Positions 17,399-26,574 of a DNA stretch of 64,000 bases are shown piece after piece. Made by a program: the position numbers and the translations under genes. How positions within the stretch are numbered: position 1 is the first letter of the stretch; every line of letters starts with the position of its first letter. Source of the stretch: Cenarchaeum symbiosum A (lineage in GTDB: Archaea > Thermoproteota > Nitrososphaeria > Nitrososphaerales > Nitrosopumilaceae); the NCBI GenBank assembly GCA_000200715.1, contig DP000238.1, forward strand, positions 1,908,849-1,972,848, given 5' to 3'. The notes below the pieces were generated by a model. The model was not told where the DNA came from and did not search any database. It saw nothing but the letters and a program-made list of their open reading frames with translations.

Positions 17399-18055
17399 AT
17401 GATAAGATCCGGCATACGGGGGATCGACGGCTTTCTGGGGGGCGGCCTCCGGGGCGGATTTATCACCGATATATTCGGCCCGCCAGCCTCGGGCAAGTCG
17501 CAGATCGCATTCGAGATATGCGCGGGGGCGCTAGCGGAAGGCGGGCGCGTGATATTCCATGATACGTCCGGGACTCTGCGGCCCGAGAGAATACTGCAGA
17601 TACTCCGCTCACGCGGCCTTGGCGGCGAGGGCCTTTTAGACAGGATGATAGTCTCCCGGATGACCAATACCGGCGAGCAGGCGGCAGGCCTCTCCCAGAT
17701 AGGCCCGGAGGCCTCGCTTGTCGTAGTGGATAACGCCACCGAGCTCTTCTCATTCGAGTATGCAGGCCGCGAGAGGTCCCTTCCAAGGAACAGGCTCCTC
17801 ATGCAGTACATGCGCAGGCTGTCGGGCGCGGCCGTGGCCCTGAGGGTGCCCGTTATAGTGACGAATACCGTGCGGTTCATCGAGGGCGGGGAGGCAGAAA
17901 ACCTGGCGTCTGCCATGCGGCCGTTCCCGCACGTGAGGATCCATCTCAGGAGGATGGGCGGCGTGACCGCGGCCGAGATATCCACCGCCGGAAAAAGGTC
18001 GTACTTTTCATTCAAGATAACCCCCGGGGGGATAAGGGAGGGCGCGCCGGCATGA
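17399..18055 (+). CDS. RecA-superfamily ATPase, RadB-like
   Basis: A small RecA-fold ATPase without the N-terminal helix-hairpin-helix of RadA, the hallmark of archaeal RadB, a recombination mediator. The 218 residues begin MIRSGIRGIDGFLGGGLRGG, then Walker A GPPASGKSQ (about residues 28-36) and a Walker-B-like SLVVVDNATELF (about 105). A promoter 26 bases upstream supports the ATG at 17399. It is divergent from lsm-metK. A KaiC-like or other RecA-family role cannot be ruled out from sequence alone. Confidence 0.75.
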   Translation: MIRSGIRGIDGFLGGGLRGGFITDIFGPPASGKSQIAFEICAGALAEGGRVIFHDTSGTLRPERILQILRSRGLGGEGLLDRMIVSRMTNTGEQAAGLSQIGPEASLVVVDNATELFSFEYAGRERSLPRNRLLMQYMRRLSGAAVALRVPVIVTNTVRFIEGGEAENLASAMRPFPHVRIHLRRMGGVTAAEISTAGKRSYFSFKITPGGIREGAPA

Positions 18056-18092
18056 CCTGTGTATAATACGTGCCTGAACGCGGGGCCGAATC

Positions 18093-18100
18093 TTTTTAAC
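18093..18100 (+). promoter_or_regulatory. TATA box upstream of the 37-residue membrane ORF
   Basis: TTTTTAAC is centred 26 bases before ATG 18122. No comparable box precedes the helicase ATG, so both genes probably use it. Confidence 0.5.
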
Positions 18101-18121
18101 ACCGTGCCCCCGGTGTGCCGC

Positions 18122-18235
18122 ATGGCCGGAATCTATGACTCCATCCCCCTAATCTCCGTCATACTCTTTGCGGCGGGGCTGGTAGGCGCCATGGTATATG
18201 AGAGGACCAGATCGAGGGAAGAAGACAAGGCTTGA
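18122..18235 (+). CDS. Small single-span membrane protein (37 residues)
   Basis: It encodes MAGIYDSIPLISVILFAAGL and ends ERTRSREEDKA: one hydrophobic helix followed by a charged tail, so the C-terminus is probably cytoplasmic. The ATG is at the right distance from a TATA box, and the frame overlaps the helicase gene by 38 bases, suggesting translational coupling. I recognise no family. Confidence 0.55.
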   Translation: MAGIYDSIPLISVILFAAGLVGAMVYERTRSREEDKA

Positions 18236-20936
18236 CCCCGTCCTGGCGGCAAGGTTCGCATCACTAGGCTTTGAGAGCCTGACCGAGATTCAGGCAAGGG
18301 CATCACCCGTCATATATCAAAAGAGGGACACGCTTGTAATAGCCCCCACCGGATCCGGCAAGACCGAATGCTCGGTGATCCCTGTTTTTTCGCGCCTCTC
18401 CCGGCGCGAAGGCAGGACAAGGGCCCTCTACATAACGCCGCTTCGCGCTTTGAACAGGGACGTCTTTAGGAGGATCACCTCGTATGCAGAGGCAGAAGGC
18501 CTCACCATAGGGATAAGGCACGGCGATACCACCCAGAAAGAGCGAAAAAAGATATCAGAGAACCCCCCGGATGTGTTAATCACGACCCCTGAGACGCTCG
18601 TCATCCTGCTGACGCAGAAAAAGATGCTCGACGCGCTATCTGAGCTCGAATGGGTGATAATAGATGAAGTGCACGAGCTCTTGGCCAGCGAGCGCGGCTC
18701 GCAGCTCTCGCTGAGCCTTGAGCGGCTGGCGGTCAACTCGTCGAGGGAGATTACCCGGATAGGCCTCTCCGCTACCGTCGGCAACATAGCCGATGCGGCA
18801 AAGTTTGTCTCGGGTGCCCGGAGAAAGTGCAGGGTCGTCCGGGACAGGTCGGTCCGCAGGTATGAAGTGGAGGTCAGGTATGTGGACGGCTCGATATCGG
18901 ATGTGGCAGGCGAGGTCGCCTCCTATGTGAGGGACCAGGGGATTGACACGCCCGTCCTGCTGTTTACGAACAGCAGGGGCGAGGCGGAGCTGATGGCCTC
19001 TATACTGAGGGAGAACTCTGACATACCGATACAGCTCCACCACGGCTCGCTGTCCAGGGAGGTGCACGAGGAGACGGAGGGCTCTCTAAAGGAGGGCAAA
19101 TTCGGCATAGTAGTCTGTACGTCCTCGCTGGAGCTCGGCCTGGACATAGGCTCTGTCGAGCTTGTCATACATTATGGCTCGCCGAGGCAGGTATCAAAGC
19201 TGGTCCAGAGGATAGGAAGAAGCAGGCACAGCAGGGGCTCATCCGCGCGGGGCCTTGTAATAACCAACAGCCCCGACGACGAATGCGAGGCGCGGGCCAT
19301 ACTGGAGAGGATCGCAGAAGGCTCGATTGAAGACCAGGCTATACACCGGGGCTCGGCAGATGTGCTGGCGCACCACCTGGTCGGCCTTGTAATACAGCTC
19401 GGCGAGGTTGCTGTCCCGCGTGTACTCGAGATATTCAGGGGCGCCTACCCGTTTAGGGATCTTGACCTGGAGGGCCTTTGCGCAGTGCTGGAGCTGCTCG
19501 ATTCCAACCGCCTGATATACTTTGACCGCGCGAACATGTCAATCCAAAGAAGCGGCAGGTCGTTTACCTACTATTACGAGAACCTGTCCACGATACCGGA
19601 CATACTCCGGTTTCGAGTATTTGATTCCGTGGGCAAAAAGGTGATAGGCTCGCTGGACCAGAGGTTTGTAGGCGACTACGGGGAGCAGGGGAACGTATTC
19701 GTCCTGCGGGGACTCAAATGGAGGATACTCAACATAGACGAAAAATCGCTATTCGTCAATGTAGAGCCGCTGATGTCAGGCGGGGTCAACGTTCCGTACT
19801 GGGAGGGCGAGACCATACCTGTCGACAGGTCCACAAGCGGCAAAGTGGGCCGCTTTCGCGCAAGGGCGCGGCGCGGCGAGATACAGCTGGCAAGCGATGT
19901 AATGGCAAAGCTCCCCTTTGCAGAGCCGCCAGATGATTCCACGATAGTCGCAGAATCATCCAGAGTAGCAGGGACGGTTGTTTTACATGCGTGCCTTGGC
20001 ACAAAGGTAAACGCGACGCTGTCCACACTGCTGTCGTCGATGCTCTCATCCATGCTGGGCTTTGCCGTGGAATCGCGCTCGGACGCGTACAGGATTGCGC
20101 TCACCTCCAACTCCAGGCTGACAAAAGGGCTGATTGACAGCGTTCTGCACGATACATACGATTTATCCGACGTGGTGGCGGGCTCGATTGCGGGCACGCA
20201 CAATGTAAACTGGAGGACCTGGTGCGTGGGAAAAAAGTTCGGCATTGTCGACCGCAGGGCGGTATACGAGCGCCGGTCCGCCCGGTTTCTCTACGAGAGG
20301 TACAAGGGCACGCCGGTAGTCGACGAGGCGCTCCGCGAGCTCTTCCACGACAGGTACGACCTTGAGGGGACAGATGCCGTATTATCCGAGATTAGGGAGG
20401 GCAGGATCCGCCTCTTGTGGGAGGAGGTGGACCGCTTCTCAAAGCTGGCGGGGCCGATCCTCGATCATACCACAAAGTACTATGCGGCGCCTGCCAGCCT
20501 CGACCAGGGGATAGTCAACCTGGTAAAAAAGAGGCTCTCAAAGACCGTCCACAGGCTGATATGCGCGCGATGCGGAAAATGGGAGAGGACGTACGAGGCA
20601 GACAAGGTGCCAGAAAGCCTCCGCTGCCCGTACTGCCGGGGAAAGCAGATCACATCCACGTTCCAGTCCGACCACGACCTGTCCGCGTTGATACGCAAAA
20701 AGCACGGCGGAGGCAAGGTCACCAAGGATGAGCGGCGCAGGCTCGACAGGGCGTGGAAGGCCTCGTCTTTGATAGAGAGCTTTGGAAACGATGCGATAAC
20801 TGCCCTCTCCGGATATGGTGTTGGCGCGGATACTGCCGCGCGCATACTGCGGGACATGGTGGGCGATGAGGACCTGTTCCGGCGGATATACGAAGCGGAG
20901 AGAAACTATGTGATGACCCGCGGCTTTTGGGACTAG
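18198..20936 (+). CDS. Lhr-type superfamily 2 DNA/RNA helicase
   Basis: A large helicase-related (Lhr) protein of 912 residues, probably acting in nucleic-acid repair. Visible motifs are the Q-motif-like FESLTEIQARASPVI, motif I APTGSGKTE (about 50), motif II DEVH (about 154), motif III LSATVGN, the VLLFTNSRGEAE and TSSLELGLDIGSVELVIHYG strands of the second RecA domain, and motif VI QRIGRSRH. The long C-terminal part includes a CARC...CPYC zinc-ribbon (about 789-813), which is not in all Lhr proteins. Its start overlaps the small membrane ORF by 38 bases, and its last 4 bases overlap the convergent RPA gene. Confidence 0.9.
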   Translation: MRGPDRGKKTRLDPVLAARFASLGFESLTEIQARASPVIYQKRDTLVIAPTGSGKTECSVIPVFSRLSRREGRTRALYITPLRALNRDVFRRITSYAEAEGLTIGIRHGDTTQKERKKISENPPDVLITTPETLVILLTQKKMLDALSELEWVIIDEVHELLASERGSQLSLSLERLAVNSSREITRIGLSATVGNIADAAKFVSGARRKCRVVRDRSVRRYEVEVRYVDGSISDVAGEVASYVRDQGIDTPVLLFTNSRGEAELMASILRENSDIPIQLHHGSLSREVHEETEGSLKEGKFGIVVCTSSLELGLDIGSVELVIHYGSPRQVSKLVQRIGRSRHSRGSSARGLVITNSPDDECEARAILERIAEGSIEDQAIHRGSADVLAHHLVGLVIQLGEVAVPRVLEIFRGAYPFRDLDLEGLCAVLELLDSNRLIYFDRANMSIQRSGRSFTYYYENLSTIPDILRFRVFDSVGKKVIGSLDQRFVGDYGEQGNVFVLRGLKWRILNIDEKSLFVNVEPLMSGGVNVPYWEGETIPVDRSTSGKVGRFRARARRGEIQLASDVMAKLPFAEPPDDSTIVAESSRVAGTVVLHACLGTKVNATLSTLLSSMLSSMLGFAVESRSDAYRIALTSNSRLTKGLIDSVLHDTYDLSDVVAGSIAGTHNVNWRTWCVGKKFGIVDRRAVYERRSARFLYERYKGTPVVDEALRELFHDRYDLEGTDAVLSEIREGRIRLLWEEVDRFSKLAGPILDHTTKYYAAPASLDQGIVNLVKKRLSKTVHRLICARCGKWERTYEADKVPESLRCPYCRGKQITSTFQSDHDLSALIRKKHGGGKVTKDERRRLDRAWKASSLIESFGNDAITALSGYGVGADTAARILRDMVGDEDLFRRIYEAERNYVMTRGFWD

Positions 20937-22339
20937 GCAGGCTCCATGTCAGAGTATGCCACAAGGACCAGCTCGATTCTTCCCTCGAGGCCCGCCCTAG
21001 CGTTGAGGTTTGCTGCAGAGAACTTTTGCCCCGCCTTGAGCCCTTCAATCATCCTCGCCTGGTCCCTCCAGCCTTTCAGGGGGATCTCGCCGGTATCGTC
21101 CCCTACTAGCATCTCGCCGAGCTCGACTGTATCGCCTGCCCTGGTCAGTATGTCCCGCTTCTCGGGCGCGTTTAGCACCACCGCTTCAATGCAATAGTTC
21201 CCGCCATCTGCCACGTCCTTGATCTTTGTGCGAAGATCCCCCCTTTTTGGCAGGGAGTCAGAATCGGACATCTTTCTTGCATACGAGCCGGAATCAAGCG
21301 TTATCGAGTTGCCGTGCACTTTCGACGGCATGCACTCCATTATGTCCCCGGCTGCAAGCTCGTCCGTCTGGCCGCCCGTGTCGGATATTTGCAGCAGGTT
21401 CTTTTTCTCATTGACCCCCAGTATGAGCGTGCTGCCTGAGGGCGACTTTCTGACGGATAGGATCCTTGCGGTGACGGGGGTGATCTCGTCTGAGCCCTCC
21501 ACCTTTATCAGGGTGGATTCGTTGCCGTGCACCTCGAGCCCCTGTTCTGCCATCTTGGCCCTGACCCCGAGCAATACAGTCTTTGAATCCTGGGATATGA
21601 CCGCGGGCAGGTTCTTTTCGTCCTTGCCCCAGACTACAACCTTGACGGGCGACGAACCGCTCCCCTTCATCCTGAACCGCAGCGCCGTCCCCGGCTCGCC
21701 GCGCGAGTTTGTAAACCGTATTGTCCCTATCTGCCCGTCTATTGTTCCCGACACGGCAAGGTCCTTCTCGCCCTCTGATACGGTGCTAATGTCCCTCGTT
21801 ATCTTTTCTATCCCGGGTATGCTGCTTGTGTTTCCGGACTTTTCTAATCCAGAATCGGAGCCTATGTTTATCGTCGGCGTGCCGTCGCGGTCGGCCCGGA
21901 CATACGCCCTGAGTATCTTTACAAGATCCCCCGGCCCGAGGCTGTCTATCCCCTCCAGGTTGGCCTTGTCGTCCCAGAGCTTGACGCTGGCAGTCTTTGT
22001 GCCGGATTCATCGCCGTCGTATACGGTCATCGTCCTGAGCTTGAACGGCGTGCCGTCCTTTCTGGAATACTCTTTTGTCTGTGACATGTTCAGCATGCGC
22101 GCCTCAAGCGAGACATCCTTTGCGCCCGCGCGCAGGTCCTTTATCACCACGTCCGATCTTGCCGGGGCGTCGAGCTTTACATTGAGCTCGCCTGCCACCA
22201 AGAACAAGGCCCCCTGGTCTGTAAGGTATCCGGCGCCGATCCTCTCTTTTTTCTCCCGTATGAGGTTCTCTATGGCGGCCCTGTCCAGATCGGGCTTGAG
22301 CTCCATGAGCTTGCCCATGAGTTCCTCAAAGTCGGACAT
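20933..22339 (-). CDS. Replication protein A-like single-stranded DNA-binding protein
   Basis: It binds single-stranded DNA in replication, repair and recombination. The 468 residues begin with a helical segment ending in EKKERIGAGYLTDQGALFLVA, as in archaeal RPA. OB-fold repeats follow (for example LEARMLNMSQTKEYSRKDG with VKLWDDKANL, and LAVSGTIDGQIGTIRFTN with VVVWGKDEK), then ARILSVRKSPSGSTLILGVN and a C-terminal OB fold ending LEGRIELVLVAYSDMEPA. At least three OB folds seem present and no zinc finger is visible. The start is supported by a TATA-like box at 22361-22370. It converges with the Lhr helicase gene. Confidence 0.85.
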   Translation of the reverse strand: MSDFEELMGKLMELKPDLDRAAIENLIREKKERIGAGYLTDQGALFLVAGELNVKLDAPARSDVVIKDLRAGAKDVSLEARMLNMSQTKEYSRKDGTPFKLRTMTVYDGDESGTKTASVKLWDDKANLEGIDSLGPGDLVKILRAYVRADRDGTPTINIGSDSGLEKSGNTSSIPGIEKITRDISTVSEGEKDLAVSGTIDGQIGTIRFTNSRGEPGTALRFRMKGSGSSPVKVVVWGKDEKNLPAVISQDSKTVLLGVRAKMAEQGLEVHGNESTLIKVEGSDEITPVTARILSVRKSPSGSTLILGVNEKKNLLQISDTGGQTDELAAGDIMECMPSKVHGNSITLDSGSYARKMSDSDSLPKRGDLRTKIKDVADGGNYCIEAVVLNAPEKRDILTRAGDTVELGEMLVGDDTGEIPLKGWRDQARMIEGLKAGQKFSAANLNARAGLEGRIELVLVAYSDMEPA

Positions 22340-22360
22340 GACACAACGTGCGGGGCGCTC

Positions 22361-22370
22361 ACTATAAGAA
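22361..22370 (-). promoter_or_regulatory. TATA box of the RPA gene
   Basis: TTCTTATAGT on the minus strand is centred 26 bases before ATG 22339. Confidence 0.5.
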
Positions 22371-22446
22371 TTTTGTACCCTGTTCTGTATACAGCAGGCC
22401 CTGCTGGCGGCATAACTAGATTAGTAGGGGGGCTAGGGCCCCTGTT

Positions 22447-23388
22447 ATGTCATGTATAGAAGCGAGATCGCTGGCCAAGTCGTACGGGAACGTCACGGCA
22501 GTCGACGGCATCGATCTTGAGGTCCCAGAAGGGCAGATATTCGGGTTTTTGGGCCCGAACGGGGCGGGCAAGTCCACCACGATAAAGATGCTCACCACGC
22601 TGGTGCAGCCCGACAAAGGGGATATCCGCATACTGGATACGGACGCAGTCCGGCACCCTTTAGACGTGAGAAAGAGGATAGGCGTGGTCCTGCAGCAGCC
22701 AAGCTACGAGCCGTCCCTTACGGTATCCAAGTCGCTTGAAAAGTACGGCATGATGTGGGATACGCCCCCTGCCGAGCGCAAGGAGAGGGCAGAAAGGCTC
22801 ATGGAAGAGTTCGACCTGACCGAGATAAGAAACCGCAAGAACGTGGACCTCTCGATAGGCCAGAGGCGGAGGGTCCAGGTGGTCCGGGAGTTTATGCATG
22901 ACATGGACCTGCTGTTTCTTGACGAGCCCACAGTCGGCCTCGATCCGTCGGCGCGGAGGCGCCTGATGGACTATCTCAAGGAGAGGGCCAGGTCGGGCCT
23001 GACGATATTTTACACCACCCATGTCCTGACCGAGGCAGAATACATCTGCGACAGGATCGCCATAATAAACAGGGGCAAGATAGTGGCAGTCGATACTCCA
23101 GAAGAGCTCAAGAACAGGTTCGGCCAGCAAAAGACGATAAAGATACACCTCTCTGCAAAGGACGATCATGTAGAGGGCCTGCTAGAACACATACCGGACT
23201 GCAAAATAGATTTTAGAACGGGGACCTCCATTACGATACAGTCCGACGAATCTACCAAGGTGCTGGCGCAGGTTTTGCAGATACTGGGAGGAAACGGGAT
23301 AGAGGTGGAGGATCTCTCCGCCGTTCCGACCAATCTAGAGGAGATATTCCTAAAGGTGGTGGGGGGTTCGGGTGCACCAGATAGTTAG
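22447..23388 (+). CDS. ABC-2 type exporter, ATP-binding subunit
   Basis: ATPase of an export system of the DrrA/CcmA group. The 313 residues show Walker A GPNGAGKST (about 38), a Q-loop GVVLQQPS, the signature region LSIGQRRRVQVVREF (about 137), Walker B LLFLDEPTVGLDPSARR (about 158) and the switch histidine in TIFYTTHVLTEAE. The C-terminal extension of about 80 residues is typical of drug- or antibiotic-export ATPases. The permease gene starts 17 bases inside its 3' end. The substrate cannot be told from sequence. Confidence 0.93.
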   Translation: MSCIEARSLAKSYGNVTAVDGIDLEVPEGQIFGFLGPNGAGKSTTIKMLTTLVQPDKGDIRILDTDAVRHPLDVRKRIGVVLQQPSYEPSLTVSKSLEKYGMMWDTPPAERKERAERLMEEFDLTEIRNRKNVDLSIGQRRRVQVVREFMHDMDLLFLDEPTVGLDPSARRRLMDYLKERARSGLTIFYTTHVLTEAEYICDRIAIINRGKIVAVDTPEELKNRFGQQKTIKIHLSAKDDHVEGLLEHIPDCKIDFRTGTSITIQSDESTKVLAQVLQILGGNGIEVEDLSAVPTNLEEIFLKVVGGSGAPDS

Positions 23389-24133
23389 GCTGGTAAACCG
23401 CAACCTGACCATCGCCCTCAACCCGGGCTTTCTGGTCTGGCAGGTGGTCTTCCCGCTGATATACATATTCGTCGCAGGCTTTGCGTATACTTCGATAATA
23501 GACGGGGTCTCATTCGAAGGCAGGGATCTCGACTATCCTGCATTTCTTGCAACCGGGATGATCGGCTTTAACATAATGAACAGCACCCTTGTTACGGGGA
23601 TCATAATCTGGAATGATAGGCGCCACGGAATGTTCGAGCAGATAATGTCGGGGCCGTTTACCAGGGCACACTACATACTGAGCAGCGTGATCACCCAGGG
23701 GATAGTGGGCATGGTGAGCGCGGCCCTCATATCGGCAATGGGCTATCTTGTATACTTTGACCATGTAGAGTTCGGGGCGGCCACCATCCCGCTGATAGTA
23801 TTTGCTGCAGTGACCGGCTCTGTGCTGTTTGGCTCGATAGCCTCGATAATATCCGTCAGGATACGGTCCAGCGAGGGCTTTAACGTGATAATCAACACGG
23901 TCTTTCTGTTCTTTGCATTTGTCAGCACGGCGTTCTATCCCGCGACTGGCGCCCCGCAGTCGCTGGCCATAGCGTTCTATCTGAATCCGCTGACGTACCT
24001 TGTCGACGTGATCAGGGCGGGGATATTCGGGGCGATAACGGAGTTTGTGCTGATAGAGATGGCGGTGCTGGCCGTCCTGGCGGCAGGGATGTTCGTGGTT
24101 GCAATACGGATGCTCACAAAGCTGGATTACTAG
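23372..24133 (+). CDS. ABC-2 type exporter, permease subunit
   Basis: Membrane partner of the preceding ATPase. The GTG start (MHQIVRLVNRNLTIALNPGF) overlaps the ATPase gene by 17 bases. The 253 residues hold six hydrophobic segments in the ABC-2 layout, with the conserved NPLTYLVDVIRAGIFG near the C-terminus. Its stop codon directly abuts the 3' end of the convergent tRNA-Gln gene. Confidence 0.92.
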   Translation: MHQIVRLVNRNLTIALNPGFLVWQVVFPLIYIFVAGFAYTSIIDGVSFEGRDLDYPAFLATGMIGFNIMNSTLVTGIIIWNDRRHGMFEQIMSGPFTRAHYILSSVITQGIVGMVSAALISAMGYLVYFDHVEFGAATIPLIVFAAVTGSVLFGSIASIISVRIRSSEGFNVIINTVFLFFAFVSTAFYPATGAPQSLAIAFYLNPLTYLVDVIRAGIFGAITEFVLIEMAVLAVLAAGMFVVAIRMLTKLDY

Positions 24134-24204
24134 TAGCCCGGCCCAGATTCGAACTGGGGTCGGGGGCTCCAAAGGCCCCCATGCTTCCGCTACACCACCG
24201 GGCT
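24134..24204 (-). tRNA. tRNA-Gln (anticodon UUG)
   Basis: Minus-strand cloverleaf of 71 bases: acceptor AGCCCGG/CCGGGCT with discriminator A; anticodon arm GGGGC-CTTTGGA-GCCCC giving UUG; T-arm CCCAG-TTCGAAT-CTGGG. No CCA is encoded. gatD/gatE in this window would supply Gln on this tRNA by transamidation. Confidence 0.93.
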
Positions 24205-24309
24205 TCCGCACCTGCCCCGCCAAGGCTCCCTTAATGTTATTTGCCCAAGGCGGGCTCTATTGGATAGGGGCGCGCCCTGGCCCCGGTCAAACAGCGTCGC
24301 GGGTGTCAT

Positions 24310-25353
24310 TCATGTAGATGCCCGCACATCGAGCTTTGTACCTAGAGCGCGTGCCGCCTTCTCCAGGGTATAGAACGGATCCTCCATGCGGGCAAGCTCC
24401 ACCCCGGCCTTTCTTGCCGTCTTTTTGCGGGACCGGATCATCCCGTTTATCATCGAGGCGACCGACCCCGGCGTGCGGCCCCTCCTGGCAAGCCCCCGGC
24501 GTACCAGGTACTTTTCAACAGCATTGGGCACAGCGTCGTAAGAGACTGTCGGAACACCGAGAAGTGCAGCTTCTGCCGTCATCGTCCCGCCGGAGCCGAC
24601 GAATACATCGCATCCGTCTAGCAGGCGCCTGCCGTCATGCGACATCCCCATTATTCTTATCCTGTTCCCAAAGGCAGCCCGGAGCTCCCTCCGCTGGACA
24701 GGATACCTGGCAAGGATGGCCACCTCCTTGTCCTTGTGCTTGTCAAGAAGAGCCCTGATTATCGGGACGGTCCTGCCACCGCCTTTTGCATATGCAGCCT
24801 GCCCCTCTTCTGCCCTGACCAGGATGGTCGGCCTGTCCCGGTCAAAGGGAACAGGAGGCCCCGCCGGCTCCCGCCTGGCGGTAACTGCGGCATCTATCGA
24901 TCTATACCGGATTATTTTATCCGGATCTATGCCAAACCGGGCAAACTCTGATCTTGGGAATATCCACGGGGTCAGGAGCCTTCCCGCAAGGGGGACAGTC
25001 AGCCTCATGACCGCCTCTGCATGGGGCGAATCGGCAAACGACACATGGGGTATCCCAAGGCCGTATGCCACCCTTGCCGCCTCCGGAGATGAGCAGGCCA
25101 CGGATAGATCGGGCGAGAACCTCTTCACCGCCTTGACCAGCAGCGCCATCCTCTCCAGGCCGGCCCCAAGCTTGCCCTCCCTGCTTGAGCCCCCGTGCCT
25201 GCCCGCCTCCACCGCCCGGACCCCCCTGATCTTCAGCAGCGGCGAGACCTCCCCGTACCTGCGGGTGGTCCGGAGAACCCCTTCCAGCCTGGCCGCCATG
25301 GGCTCGAGGAACAGCAGGTGCTTTGGCGTGATCATATCGAACCAGATCCTCAT
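24310..25353 (-). CDS. DUF354 family glycosyltransferase-like protein
   Basis: A 347-residue protein of the archaeal DUF354 family, which has a UDP-glycosyltransferase/MGT-like two-domain fold; substrate unknown. It begins MRIWFDMITPKHLLFLEPMA. Conserved points include SVACSSPEAARVAYGLGIPHVSF, FADSPHAEAVMRLTVPL and a C-terminal donor-site-like region with DVFVGSGGTMTAEAALLGVP. The open frame continues upstream to 25791 but that part is antisense to the divergent gene. ATG 25353 lies 29 bases from the shared promoter. Confidence 0.75.
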   Translation of the reverse strand: MRIWFDMITPKHLLFLEPMAARLEGVLRTTRRYGEVSPLLKIRGVRAVEAGRHGGSSREGKLGAGLERMALLVKAVKRFSPDLSVACSSPEAARVAYGLGIPHVSFADSPHAEAVMRLTVPLAGRLLTPWIFPRSEFARFGIDPDKIIRYRSIDAAVTARREPAGPPVPFDRDRPTILVRAEEGQAAYAKGGGRTVPIIRALLDKHKDKEVAILARYPVQRRELRAAFGNRIRIMGMSHDGRRLLDGCDVFVGSGGTMTAEAALLGVPTVSYDAVPNAVEKYLVRRGLARRGRTPGSVASMINGMIRSRKKTARKAGVELARMEDPFYTLEKAARALGTKLDVRAST

Positions 25354-25376
25354 GGAGCGGCGTGGGGCCCCCAACT

Positions 25377-25388
25377 TCAATAAGTTTT
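25377..25388. promoter_or_regulatory. Shared divergent TATA region
   Basis: CAATAAGTTTTT lies about 29 bases before ATG 25353 on the minus strand and about 32 before ATG 25415 on the plus strand. It could serve both genes. Confidence 0.4.
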
Positions 25389-25414
25389 TCTTACTCGGCA
25401 TGCAGCCCCCGTAC

Positions 25415-26542
25415 ATGGCGGCAAAGGTGGTTGTATACGGCTTCAGCACTGAGGGGTACCTCCTTGCCCGCCAGATGTCGATCAAGGGGGCGTCAGTCTC
25501 GCTCATAGACGAGATGTCATTATCGGCCATATCGCTCACGCCAGAGATCGCAAAAAAGTACGCCAGCGTCTCGTCCCTCAAGGAGGACGAGCCGATACTC
25601 CCCCTCGAGCCGATAGACGTGGCGATCTCCCGCGCCCAGTACCTCTTCTTTGCGCCCCGGATAAGGAAGATAGGCCAGGACACCAAGACGGAGATATGCT
25701 CAAAGTTCAAGACCGCCACGTCCCCGCTGAAAAAAAACTCCTCGGTGATATACTGCGTGCCGACGGGCTTTGAGGGCAACCACGAGAACATATCGTTTCT
25801 AGAGCATGTTACAGGCTTTGAGGCGGGCCGGACTGTCTCTTACTATTACTATCCCCTGGGCGGGGAGAACCCCGAGCTCATAGGCTCGTTTAGCGGCAGC
25901 GACGAGGTGCTCGCAGAACTGCTCTCCCCGGGAAAAAAGCAGAGGGAGTTTGTCCCCATGTCGTCGGCCGAGCACTTTTACGCCGTCGACCTGCTGACCC
26001 GCTTCTCTACATTGTTCAGCTCTTTGGAGGTGTGCAAGTTCGCCCAGGACGAGCAGACCAAGGCGGACCTCTCCTCGAGGCGCTTCAAGGATGTATTTCT
26101 CGACGACATGGTTGCAGGCATGTACGACCTGCAGTCGCTCCATTCGTCGTTCGACGCGCCAAACACCATCACCTACATAATCAACGGGAGCCTGCGGGGG
26201 ATTGAAAATTATATCAAGCGCCTGATAGACGAGACGCGCTCGCTGCTCAAGCAGAACCATCTAAAGGCCAGCAGGACCACGATAGCCGTCTCGTGGACGA
26301 TGGACAAGTACGAGATGCGCGGCGACAAGGTGGACATGCTCCGCGATCTTACGTCGCGGCTGCGCGACAGCATAGGGGATGTGGCCGCGTACAGCGAGCC
26401 CGATTCCGACCTCTTTCACAACGAGAGAATCATGGTCGTGCTGGTCTGCACCCAGGCCGACTTTGAGAGGATAGCGGAGAACAGGAAGGAGAAGAACCTC
26501 ATACTGATCAAGGCCAACCCGCTGTGCGAGGTCGTACAATAG
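25415..26542 (+). CDS. Rossmann-fold protein of unknown function
   Basis: A 375-residue cytoplasmic protein. It begins MAAKVVVYGFSTEGYLLARQ, a nucleotide-binding-like first strand and loop with G-x-x-x-x-G, followed by VSLIDE where an acidic residue would contact the ribose. The middle part (AISRAQYLFFAPRIRKIGQ, VIYCVPTGFEGNHE) recalls nucleotide-sugar dehydrogenases, but no full set of family motifs is visible. The C-terminal half looks helical. ATG 25400 is an in-frame alternative; 25415 fits the promoter better. I do not recognise a named family. A role in cell-envelope sugar metabolism beside DUF354 is only a guess. Confidence 0.6.
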   Translation: MAAKVVVYGFSTEGYLLARQMSIKGASVSLIDEMSLSAISLTPEIAKKYASVSSLKEDEPILPLEPIDVAISRAQYLFFAPRIRKIGQDTKTEICSKFKTATSPLKKNSSVIYCVPTGFEGNHENISFLEHVTGFEAGRTVSYYYYPLGGENPELIGSFSGSDEVLAELLSPGKKQREFVPMSSAEHFYAVDLLTRFSTLFSSLEVCKFAQDEQTKADLSSRRFKDVFLDDMVAGMYDLQSLHSSFDAPNTITYIINGSLRGIENYIKRLIDETRSLLKQNHLKASRTTIAVSWTMDKYEMRGDKVDMLRDLTSRLRDSIGDVAAYSEPDSDLFHNERIMVVLVCTQADFERIAENRKEKNLILIKANPLCEVVQ

Positions 26543-26550
26543 GGTTAAAA
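26541..26550 (+). promoter_or_regulatory. TATA box of grpE-dnaK
   Basis: AGGGTTAAAA is centred 28 bases before ATG 26575 and gives that start priority over the longer frame from 26524. Confidence 0.5.
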
Positions 26551-26574
26551 TCAGCCCCGTATGACATCCTGACG

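Noticed and set aside
24716-25414. Long N-terminal extension of the Rossmann protein frame
   Set aside because: It is antisense to the DUF354 gene, and its translation has no domain. ATG 25415 begins the conserved fold after a promoter.
25354-25791. N-terminal extension of the DUF354 protein
   Set aside because: It is antisense to the Rossmann protein gene. The family start and a promoter fit ATG 25353.
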